Assembly (NCBI GenBank): GCA_964563495.1
Contig: CAZLYK010000132.1
Span: 1-15,387, forward strand
DNA length: 15,387 nucleotides
Reading direction: 5' to 3'
Source of the DNA: CAZLYK01 sp964563495
GTDB lineage: Bacteria; Acidobacteriota; Blastocatellia; RBC074
Shown here: one piece after another, positions 9,849-15,387 of the stretch
Position numbering within the stretch: the first letter of the stretch is position 1
How the letters are laid out: the number at the start of each line of letters is the position of its first letter
Translations under genes and position numbers: made by a program
Notes under the pieces: model-generated
Told to the model about the DNA's origin: nothing
Database searches by the model: none
What the model saw: only the letters and a program-made list of their open reading frames with translations

Positions 9849-11165
9849 TTATTCATCTGAGGGAGGTAATTGGTCGCGGATGCGGGATCTGAGTTCGCCG
9901 GTAGTGATGACGGAGCGGCGAGGTCGTTCCGTTTGAGGTTCGGTCATGATCTGAATAGATGGATCGGCGACGATGAGGGAATCGATGGGTCGGCCCTGGT
10001 CGGTCAGCAGGTTGAGGCCGGCTCCGCGGAAGAAGGAGGATTGCCGGTAGATTTCTTCCAGGAAATTGAGGACGACTTTGGAGACGGCGATGACCGGGAC
10101 GGCGAGAATGATCCCGAGGAGTCCGAAGAGGTTACCGCCGATCATCAGTCCGAGGAGGACCCACATTGGGTGGAGGTTGAGGCTGGTGCCGAGGAGTTTG
10201 GGGGTCAAGTAATAGCCTTCCACGCTTTGGACGATGATAAAGACGAGGAGGACGCCGAGCAGGCGTCCCAGGCCTCCGCCATCGAGGGCGACAAAGGTGA
10301 TCGAAAGGGTGAGGCCGGAGAGTGTTCCCAGATAAGGCACGAAGTTCAAGAGACCGGAGAGCATGCCCAGGGTGAGGGCGAGTGGGACACGAAGCACGGC
10401 AAAGCCGAGCGAGTAGAGCAGGCCCATAACCAGTGCGATCAGCAGCTGGCTGCGGACGTAAGCGGAAAGGACCCGGTTGATCTGGCCGATCAGGTCGGCG
10501 GTGACCGCACGATAGCGCTGCGGGATGAGCCGGTCGGTCCGCCGGCGCATGGCCCCGTAATCGGCGAGCAGGTAATAGACAAAGAAGGGGATCAGCAGCA
10601 GGTCCAGGATCGAGGCCGTGACATCGACCAGCCTGAACAGCCCGCTTTTCAGCCATTCGCCGAACACATTCCACAATCGCGCCTGTTCATTGGGTTTTTG
10701 AAGCTTCTCGATTTGTGATTGGAGATATCTGTAAATTTGCGGGTTGGTCTGTTTGACGGTGGCCAGCAGGGGGGCGGCCCGTGAGTGATCATTGATCAGC
10801 GTGCGAGCCTGTTCGTATGATTTGGCGAACTGTCCCCAGATGGCGGGCAGCAGAAAGATGAGGATCAGGATGACGGTGACCGTCGTTGCGGTCAGCGTCA
10901 TGATCACGGCCGAAGACCGCGACCAGCCGCGCCGCTGGAACCAGGCGACGACCGGCGCGAGCAGATAGGCGAGCGCCAATGAGCAGAGCATGGGAACCAG
11001 AATGATCCGGCCGCCGATCAGGACCAGTGCGATGAAGGTCAGCGCCAAAAGCGCCGCGGGGACCCATCGCATCCACTCGATCGGGCCTCCGGGGCTGCGG
11101 CGGCTTTCGGTTCCCTGGCCGATCACGTCTGTTCTATCTTGATCTCTCACGGCTTCTCGATTCAA
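9849..11165 (-). CDS. AI-2E family transporter (UPF0118 membrane protein)
   Basis: 438-aa polytopic membrane protein of the AI-2E transporter (UPF0118) family; members have been linked to autoinducer-2 export, Na+/H+ exchange or other small-molecule export, so the substrate here is open. Two hydrophobic spans lie at about 35-73, one at 82-108, one at about 177-205, and a cluster of four at about 240-375 that contains the conserved GLLNFVPYLGTLSG and the late GLLGIILAVPVIAVSKV. A soluble helical segment (about 110-175) lies between spans three and four, as is usual. The start is uncertain: the longest frame begins with TTG (11163-11165), in-frame GTGs follow, and an ATG at 11070-11072 begins right at the first span. 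A Ser/Arg-rich tail (about 405-438) is unremarkable. It follows pgsA by 40 bp, so the two are likely co-transcribed; dnaK has its own promoter downstream. Confidence 0.85.
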   Translation of the reverse strand: MNREAVRDQDRTDVIGQGTESRRSPGGPIEWMRWVPAALLALTFIALVLIGGRIILVPMLCSLALAYLLAPVVAWFQRRGWSRSSAVIMTLTATTVTVILILIFLLPAIWGQFAKSYEQARTLINDHSRAAPLLATVKQTNPQIYRYLQSQIEKLQKPNEQARLWNVFGEWLKSGLFRLVDVTASILDLLLIPFFVYYLLADYGAMRRRTDRLIPQRYRAVTADLIGQINRVLSAYVRSQLLIALVMGLLYSLGFAVLRVPLALTLGMLSGLLNFVPYLGTLSGLTLSITFVALDGGGLGRLLGVLLVFIIVQSVEGYYLTPKLLGTSLNLHPMWVLLGLMIGGNLFGLLGIILAVPVIAVSKVVLNFLEEIYRQSSFFRGAGLNLLTDQGRPIDSLIVADPSIQIMTEPQTERPRRSVITTGELRSRIRDQLPPSDE

Positions 11166-11205
11166 GCTCTGCCGGCTAAATCTCGCTTATCTAATCAGGA
11201 TCGGT

Positions 11206-11778
11206 TTACCGGCGCCGGCTCTCGTCTTCGTTCATCAGGCGGTTGACGTGAAGAATATAGTGCAGACCGGAAAAAACCGCCATGCCCAATGTGGCATAGT
11301 AGATGATGGGCAGAAATTGAGCGAGGTGATTAAAGGCATTGGCGATCAGAAAAAATACGATCATCAGAATTTGGATGAGCGTATTAAGTTTTCCCGGCAG
11401 AGAGGGCCGGAAACGGCTGAATCCAGTGGTCATATTGATGACCAGAGCTCCGAGCACGATGAATGCGTCGCGGCTGATGGCCGTGGCCGTAAGCCAGAAT
11501 GGGATCGGCGGGGTGACTGTAAAGCGCGGCAACGAGAGGATGATGAATGATGTGACGAGCAGCAGCTTGTCGGCCATCGGATCAAGTATTGCGCCGAGCT
11601 GAGTCTTCTGATTGAAGTTGCGGGCAACCAGCCCGTCCAGGACATCGGTCACCGCGGCGGTCAGAAAGAGGCAGAGCGCCCAGATAAAACTTTGATAGTA
11701 AAGGGTGGTGGCGAAGATCGGAATGAGGATGAGTCGCAAAACGGTGAGCAGATTAGCGGCTGTCAGGACGGACGACAT
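11206..11778 (-). CDS. pgsA: CDP-alcohol phosphatidyltransferase, probably phosphatidylglycerophosphate synthase
   Basis: 190-aa integral membrane enzyme, probably joining CDP-diacylglycerol and glycerol-3-phosphate to phosphatidylglycerophosphate, the first committed step to phosphatidylglycerol and cardiolipin. The complete CDP-alcohol phosphotransferase motif D-x2-DG-x2-AR-x8-G-x3-D-x3-D is present (Asp45, Asp48-Gly49, Ala52-Arg53, Gly62, Asp66, Asp70); the four Asp bind metal and substrate. The N-terminus AANLLTVLRLILIPIF is typical of PgsA, and about six hydrophobic spans follow. Length fits PgsA. A single-domain cardiolipin synthase of the same superfamily cannot be excluded. The ATG at 11776-11778 has no clear Shine-Dalgarno. 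It is first of a two-gene unit with the AI-2E family gene and divergent from the metallophosphoesterase. Confidence 0.85.
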   Translation of the reverse strand: MSSVLTAANLLTVLRLILIPIFATTLYYQSFIWALCLFLTAAVTDVLDGLVARNFNQKTQLGAILDPMADKLLLVTSFIILSLPRFTVTPPIPFWLTATAISRDAFIVLGALVINMTTGFSRFRPSLPGKLNTLIQILMIVFFLIANAFNHLAQFLPIIYYATLGMAVFSGLHYILHVNRLMNEDESRRR

Positions 11779-11811
11779 CGTAATTTATCAGTGGTCAGCT
11801 GCGCGGTTGAA

Positions 11812-11830
11812 CCGGGGCTCTTTTCCCCGG
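11812..11830. other. GC hairpin in the pgsA leader
   Basis: CCGGGG-CTCTTTT-CCCCGG forms a 6-bp perfect stem about 35 nt upstream of the pgsA ATG. It could modulate translation of the pgsA leader or be chance in GC-rich DNA; no known riboswitch is recognised. Confidence 0.3.
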
Positions 11831-11863
11831 CCGGGATTGGATCGCCTGGTTTCAAGACCGGCC

Positions 11864-11892
11864 ATGATAACTTTTAGATTTTTCTTTTGAAA
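11864..11892 (-). promoter_or_regulatory. Weak candidate promoter for pgsA
   Basis: On the minus strand there is TTTCAA (-35, 11887-11892; only 3/6), a 17-nt spacer and TATCAT (-10, 11864-11869; 5/6). Transcription would start near 11857. The poor -35 keeps this tentative. For the divergent metallophosphoesterase gene I see no convincing promoter in the same gap. Confidence 0.28.
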
Positions 11893-11915
11893 GCATTTTG
11901 AGCAATAATGCCGGT

Positions 11916-12647
11916 ATGCGAACTTTGGTAGTTGGGGACATTCACGGTAAGCTGGGGTTGTTCAATCGCCTGTTAGAGGAGAGCGAGTATCGGGCGGGCG
12001 AGGATCGCCTGATCCTGATCGGCGATCTGGTCGACCGCGGTGAAGATTCGTGCGGGGTTGTCGCGCGCGCGATCGAGTTGAAACGTGAAGCCCCGAGCAA
12101 AGTCGTCGTCATCCGAGGCAATCACGAAGCGATGATGCTCGCCGCGCTGGCGCATCCCGAAAGCGAGCAGGCCGAACTGTGGTATTACAACGGCGGAATC
12201 GAGACCCTTCAGAGCTATATGGATTCCGACGGCACGGTCGATGTGCCGGAGAAGCATTGGGATTTGCTGGCCTCGCTGCCGACCTGGTACGAAGACGATC
12301 ACGCCATTTATGTCCACGCCTCGCTGCCGGTCAGGGAGGGCAGGACATTTCTGCATCCGAGCGAAGCGCCTGAAAGCCCCGAGCTCTACTGGTCCCGGAA
12401 CCGGCATTTCTTCGCTGAGTACCGCGGCAAAACCGTCGTCTTCGGCCACACCATCACGGGCATGATCTTCGGAGAGCGCGAAAAAGTCTGGTTGCGAGAG
12501 AGCCTGATCTGTGTCGATACCGGGGCGTATTTGACCGGCGTGCTCTCAGCGATCGAGCTGCCTTCGCGGAAAGTCTACAGCGTCAGCGATCAGATGGCTG
12601 AGGATGGCCGTGAGGCCTTCGCCTCACGCCGCTGGCTGAGTTTCTGA
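11916..12647 (+). CDS. PPP-type metallophosphoesterase
   Basis: 243-aa dimetal phosphatase of the PPP (calcineurin-like) group, close in pattern to bacterial Ser/Thr protein phosphatases (PrpA type) and diadenosine tetraphosphatases (ApaH). Motifs in order are VGDIHG (residues 6-11), GDLVDRG (36-42), GNHE (68-71), YVHAS (His134) and VFGHT (His178), giving all metal ligands. LYWSRNRHF (157-165) matches the conserved W-x-R segment. Length (240-250) suits this group. No signal peptide, so cytoplasmic. The frame is open from a TTG at 11898, but I prefer the ATG at 11916 because MRTLVVGDIHG is the usual beginning. A NagB-like gene follows after 10 bp, so the two are probably co-transcribed. Whether the substrate is phosphoprotein or dinucleotide cannot be told. 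Confidence 0.87.
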   Translation: MRTLVVGDIHGKLGLFNRLLEESEYRAGEDRLILIGDLVDRGEDSCGVVARAIELKREAPSKVVVIRGNHEAMMLAALAHPESEQAELWYYNGGIETLQSYMDSDGTVDVPEKHWDLLASLPTWYEDDHAIYVHASLPVREGRTFLHPSEAPESPELYWSRNRHFFAEYRGKTVVFGHTITGMIFGEREKVWLRESLICVDTGAYLTGVLSAIELPSRKVYSVSDQMAEDGREAFASRRWLSF

Positions 12648-12657
12648 TTTCTTAAAA

Positions 12658-13428
12658 GTGACGAGCGACAAGAGAGCCCGAATTATCAGAGTATCTCCCA
12701 GCCTGGGAGTATTGGCGGATGGGCTGGTCACAAGTTTTCGGACTGATCGGCTTAACCTCTACGTATATAGCTCGCCCGAACAGATGGTTGCGGCCGCGGC
12801 CGCGGCTGTCGTTTCAGAGATGGTTGGTTTAATCGATCAGCGCGGCCGTGCGATAGGCATATTCGACGCATTGCGGCCGGGGTTTTCAGACGCGCTGGTT
12901 GAGGCCCCGGGGGTGGAGTGGACGCGCGTGGTCGGGTTTCACGTGGGTGAGTACCTGGGAATGGATCAGGAATCGCCCGGATCCTGCCGAAAGTTGTTGC
13001 TCGATCGTCTGGTTATGCGAGTGCCGATGATAGAGTTTCATGGGATGCGTGGTGAGGCCGCCAACCCGGAAGCCGTCTGCCTGAATTATGCGGCTCTGCT
13101 CAGATCCAGGCCGCCCGATTTCGCCGCGCTGGAGATCGGCAAAGGCGGGCGAATCGGTTTCAATGATCGGGCGAACTGTGATTTTGAGGATCCGGCGGCC
13201 GTCCGCGTCGTCGAGATAGAAGATGAGCGCCATCGTCGGGCCATGACCCTGACCGTCCTGACGATCATGGCCTGCCCGCGCCTTTTTTTGACGGCCGCTG
13301 AGCCGATTGATGACCGGATGATCGAAGGCCCGATCACGCCGGCCTGTCCAGCCTCGATTCTGCGCACGCACCCGGATGCGCATCTCTTTTTGGAAATAGA
13401 CAGGATTAACAGGATTTTAGAGGATTGA
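12658..13428 (+). CDS. NagB-like protein with replaced catalytic residues (probable pseudoenzyme)
   Basis: 256-aa protein with the glucosamine-6-phosphate deaminase/isomerase fold. The alignment by eye is continuous from SSPEQMVAAAAAAVV (38-52) through GFHVGEYLGM (93-102), GKGGRIGFND (161-170) and ILRTHPDAHLFLE (234-246). Every key site of E. coli NagB differs: the phosphate loop GLPTGGTP reads GIFDALRPG (67-75), Asp72 is Gly97, Asp141 is Gly163, His143 is Arg165 and Glu148 is Asp170. The enzyme reaction is therefore unlikely; a sugar-phosphate sensor or regulator of a partner is possible. There is about 32 aa of extra N-terminus. The start is a GTG at 12658 with no clear Shine-Dalgarno. The last 11 residues (EIDRINRILED) and the stop are encoded by a dispersed repeat that replaced the usual C-terminus. 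It lies 10 bp behind the phosphatase gene. Confidence 0.72.
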   Translation: MTSDKRARIIRVSPSLGVLADGLVTSFRTDRLNLYVYSSPEQMVAAAAAAVVSEMVGLIDQRGRAIGIFDALRPGFSDALVEAPGVEWTRVVGFHVGEYLGMDQESPGSCRKLLLDRLVMRVPMIEFHGMRGEAANPEAVCLNYAALLRSRPPDFAALEIGKGGRIGFNDRANCDFEDPAAVRVVEIEDERHRRAMTLTVLTIMACPRLFLTAAEPIDDRMIEGPITPACPASILRTHPDAHLFLEIDRINRILED

Positions 13429-13447
13429 ACGGGATCCGGTCTATTTC
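13393..13447. repeat. Dispersed palindromic repeat, copy 3, spanning two convergent gene ends
   Basis: It begins GAAATAGACAGGATTAACAG and ends CCGGTCTATTTC. The ends GAAATAGAC (13393-13401) and GTCTATTTC (13439-13447) are perfect inverted repeats, and the pairing extends imperfectly inward through GGAT/ATCC. It encodes the C-terminal tail and TGA stop of the NagB-like protein and the last Lys plus TAG stop of the cupin on the other strand. It is related to the copies at 1-24 and 3523-3659. Confidence 0.85.
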
Positions 13448-13773
13448 TGATTGACATTCGGATTTGGAGTCATAAAGACGAGCAGTGTGAGGCGTTCGCC
13501 GCCCGAGTTCTTCACTCCGTGAGTCGATCCGGCGGGGGCGAAGACGATCTGGTCCTCGCCCAGCTCTTGCGACTCATCGTCCACTAAGAATGTGCCGGTT
13601 CCGGACAAGACAAAATAGATCTTGTCTTCTTTCTCGTGAGCGTGAACCTTCTGTTCCTGGCCTGGTTCGAGGCAGTAAATATCACAGAAGAAATTCTTCG
13701 TCTCGAAGAGATTGATCTTCTGCATCTTATCGGCCGCAAAGCGCCTCAGCTCCATCACGTCCATGGTATCCAT
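13441..13773 (-). CDS. Small single-domain cupin protein
   Basis: 110-aa beta-barrel protein. Cupin motif 1 is visible as GQEQKVHAHEKEDKIYFVLSG, with two metal-ligand His in H-A-H and Lys in place of the usual Glu ligand, a common variant. Motif 2 is GEDQIVFAPAGSTHGVKNSG, with the third His and the closing Asn. Members of this group bind a metal and often a small ligand or oxidise it; no substrate can be inferred. I chose the ATG at 13771-13773; a TTG three codons earlier and ATGs at 13764 and 13755 are alternatives. It lies 45 bp after the cyclase-family gene and probably shares its transcript. Its last codon and stop are in a dispersed repeat. Confidence 0.85.
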   Translation of the reverse strand: MDTMDVMELRRFAADKMQKINLFETKNFFCDIYCLEPGQEQKVHAHEKEDKIYFVLSGTGTFLVDDESQELGEDQIVFAPAGSTHGVKNSGGERLTLLVFMTPNPNVNQK

Positions 13774-13818
13774 CGTCTTCAATCTTTCTGGGTCTTGTTG
13801 ATTTTGTCTCTTGTTCTG

Positions 13819-14670
13819 CTACGGGAGGATCGCAATGATCCTGGTGGGGCCGCCGGTTCCGCCCTTGATCTTCATCGGGAGGGCGATCAGTGTGGCTCCG
13901 GTTGCGGGCAGGCGGTCCAGATTGGCTACGTTTTCCAATCCATAAATATTGGCGCCGTTCAAAACCTGATGAGTGATGAAATCTTTGGCCGGCCCGTGAT
14001 CCAGGCTTGGGGTGTCTATGCCGACGCCGTCGGGTTTACGCTCGCGGGCAAGAAATTCCGCTGCGGCCCGCGAAATGCCGGGGAAATGCAGGTTGGCGGT
14101 ATCACCCGGAACATCCGTGCCGAGGTATTTTTTCTTATCGCCCCAGAACCTGCCCCAACCGGTGTGGATGAGAACGATCGAGTTGTCGGGGATGCGGCCG
14201 TTCGCCTTTTCCCAGGAAACAAGGTCGTTGACCGTCAACCTGTAATCTGAATCCCTGGCGGATAGGGCCGAGATGTCGATCACGATTGCGGGTCCGACCA
14301 GGCGATTGACCGGGATCTGTTCGGTTGACATCCTGCCCTCGGCGAAATGGATTGGGCTGTCGAGATGCGTCCCGCCGTGTTCGCTGGCCGCATACCTGGC
14401 GGCGGCGTACCAGTACCCGCCCGCCGATTTGCCCCAGGACTCCTTCTCCCATTGAAATCCCTTGGCGGTCGGCCAGTAGATGGTCTGGTCATCGAAATCA
14501 TAGGTCAGGTCGATGACCTTCGCCTCGTCGATCTGAGTCGCCGGATTGGATGCCGCGTGCGGCGAAGTCTTGACTTCCCGGGACGACTCTTTTCCCGGCC
14601 GGTAGAGCGCGAAGCCGATCAGGCCGGCGATCAGCACGGCGATGGAGAGCACTAAGAGCGATCTAGACAT
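13819..14670 (-). CDS. Membrane-anchored cyclase-family (kynurenine formamidase-like) hydrolase
   Basis: 283-aa member of the cyclase family (KynB/arylformamidase fold), metal-dependent amidohydrolases that include kynurenine formamidase. The signature H-x2-T-H-x-D-x-P-x-H is present as EHGGTHLDSPIHF (His98, His102, Asp104, His108). The domain begins with VIDLTYDFDDQTIYWP (52-67) and has the expected IVLIHTGW and GVGIDTPSLDHG. Unlike the roughly 210-aa cytosolic KynB, it carries an N-terminal hydrophobic segment (about 5-23) with a linker to residue 50, so it is either exported or anchored in the membrane facing outward. The ATG at 14668-14670 has AGGGA about 7 nt upstream. It starts 16 bp after the methyltransferase stop. 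The real substrate is unknown. Confidence 0.87.
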   Translation of the reverse strand: MSRSLLVLSIAVLIAGLIGFALYRPGKESSREVKTSPHAASNPATQIDEAKVIDLTYDFDDQTIYWPTAKGFQWEKESWGKSAGGYWYAAARYAASEHGGTHLDSPIHFAEGRMSTEQIPVNRLVGPAIVIDISALSARDSDYRLTVNDLVSWEKANGRIPDNSIVLIHTGWGRFWGDKKKYLGTDVPGDTANLHFPGISRAAAEFLARERKPDGVGIDTPSLDHGPAKDFITHQVLNGANIYGLENVANLDRLPATGATLIALPMKIKGGTGGPTRIIAILP

Positions 14671-14686
14671 GAGGTCCCTTTCAGAT

Positions 14687-15310
14687 TTAAGCCTTGACCA
14701 TGGCGACGCCGCGATACATCTCGCCCAGCAGGCGGGGAGTTTCGGGCATGAGGAAATGCTCCAGTTGGGTGATCTCGAACCCGGATTCCCGAATCAACCG
14801 GTCGATCCGGCGATTCAGGTTACATCCGGCGCCGATGAGGTTTTGAATCGGATTGAGCCGGTCCTGCCATTTGGCGACGCCTGAATCATCGCTGCGGCCG
14901 TGCTCGAAGAAGACGAACTTGCCCTCGCGTTTGAGGACGCGGCGGATTTCGGCGAGCGCGGTTTGGGGGTCGCCGATCGAGCAGAGCGTCAGCGTGGTGA
15001 CTACGGTATCGAAGCTCTGGTCCTCGAAAGGCAGTCTTCCCTGCGCATCGATCCGCATTTTGGTGACCGGGATCGGGCATTTCAAGATCCGCTGATCGAC
15101 CAGCCCCTCCAGCATATTCTCGGAGTCGATCACAGTCAGGCTGGTCACTCGCGGCGGATAGTAGGGCAGGTTCAATCCAGTGCCGAAGCCGATCTCGAGT
15201 GTCCGCCCGTAAGCCGGTTCGAGCGCCTGCCTGCGGTATTTGCCCATCTCCGGAGTCCCCAGGCTCCAATCGAGCAGGCGCGGAAAGATATATTTAGAAT
15301 ACAGACCCAT
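14687..15310 (-). CDS. Class I SAM-dependent methyltransferase
   Basis: 207-aa methyltransferase with a seven-strand Rossmann fold. Motif I is TLEIGFGTGLNLPYY (37-51), the acidic ribose-binding residue is Asp62 in LTVIDSE, the motif II/post-II region is LPFEDQSFDTVVTTLTLCSI (93-112), and motif III is IRRVLKREGKFVFFEHG (122-138). The pattern resembles the Methyltransf_11 / METTL7-type small-molecule methyltransferases, but no substrate can be read. The ATG at 15308-15310 has only a weak GAGG 10 nt upstream. It is first of three minus-strand genes (methyltransferase, cyclase, cupin) with gaps of 16 and 45 bp, and a plausible promoter lies 40 bp upstream. Confidence 0.88.
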   Translation of the reverse strand: MGLYSKYIFPRLLDWSLGTPEMGKYRRQALEPAYGRTLEIGFGTGLNLPYYPPRVTSLTVIDSENMLEGLVDQRILKCPIPVTKMRIDAQGRLPFEDQSFDTVVTTLTLCSIGDPQTALAEIRRVLKREGKFVFFEHGRSDDSGVAKWQDRLNPIQNLIGAGCNLNRRIDRLIRESGFEITQLEHFLMPETPRLLGEMYRGVAMVKA

Positions 15311-15350
15311 CCCGGTGCGGCCTCACAAAATGTTGGTTTGGACGGGTCAG

Positions 15351-15359
15351 ACTATAACA
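15351..15359 (-). promoter_or_regulatory. Extended -10 promoter candidate for the methyltransferase operon
   Basis: On the minus strand TGTTATAGT fits an extended -10 (TG-n-TATAGT, 5/6 to consensus; hexamer at 15351-15356). I see no good -35 upstream before the window ends. Transcription would start near 15344. Confidence 0.38.
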
Positions 15360-15387
15360 GGCAAGGCGGCGTAATGCGACGGGGCGA

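Noticed and set aside
9870..10718. Open frame of 282 codons on the plus strand, Glu/Asp/Gly-rich
   Set aside because: Antisense to the AI-2E family gene; the acidic low-complexity protein is the expected complement of membrane-protein codons.
11916..12647. Calling the metallophosphoesterase ApaH or PrpA specifically
   Set aside because: All PPP motifs are shared by both groups; nothing visible separates phosphoprotein from dinucleotide substrate.

Overview
This is a roughly 58% GC chromosomal stretch with bacterial gene structure. It carries 16 protein-coding genes, packed into short operons on both strands; no rRNA, tRNA, CRISPR array, phage or transposase gene was seen. The gene families and the repeats ('AGACAGGATTRACAGGAT' elements and GGGGCGAC-rich hairpins) suggest a soil or thermophile-type environmental lineage. 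My best guess is Acidobacteriota, possibly Blastocatellia. This is inference from gene style, and no phylogenetic marker in the window settles it.

Left part (1-3520): a secreted NlpC/P60 cysteine peptidase on the minus strand is divergent from a plus-strand operon. That operon encodes a DUF1972/GT4 glycosyltransferase, an ABC-2 polysaccharide-export permease with no ATPase beside it, and a small exported protein that resembles emfourin, the proteinaceous inhibitor of M4 metalloproteases. Facing it (3664-5286, minus) is a complete secreted M4 (thermolysin-like) protease with FTP/PepSY propeptide. The presumed protease and presumed inhibitor converge on a perfect 49-bp inverted repeat. This is the most interesting arrangement in the window.

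Middle (5561-9824, minus): a heat-shock operon in the order dnaK, hsp20, dnaJ, hspR. A sigma70-type promoter (TTGACA-N17-TATACT) sits in front of dnaK, with a HAIR-like HspR operator laid over its -35 box and spacer, so the last gene probably represses its own operon. grpE is absent, and the hsp20-dnaJ gap holds a long GC-rich hairpin repeat.

Right part: pgsA and an AI-2E/UPF0118 family membrane protein (minus). Divergent from them is a PPP-type metallophosphoesterase followed by a NagB-like protein whose catalytic residues are replaced (a likely pseudoenzyme). Then come three minus-strand genes: a class I methyltransferase, a membrane-anchored cyclase-family (kynurenine formamidase-like) hydrolase and a small cupin.

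A dispersed palindromic repeat with the core AATAGACAGGATTRACAGGAT occurs three times (window start, 3523-3659, 13393-13447). Every copy lies at the 3' end of genes, and copies supply stop codons and even a C-terminal tail to neighbouring proteins.
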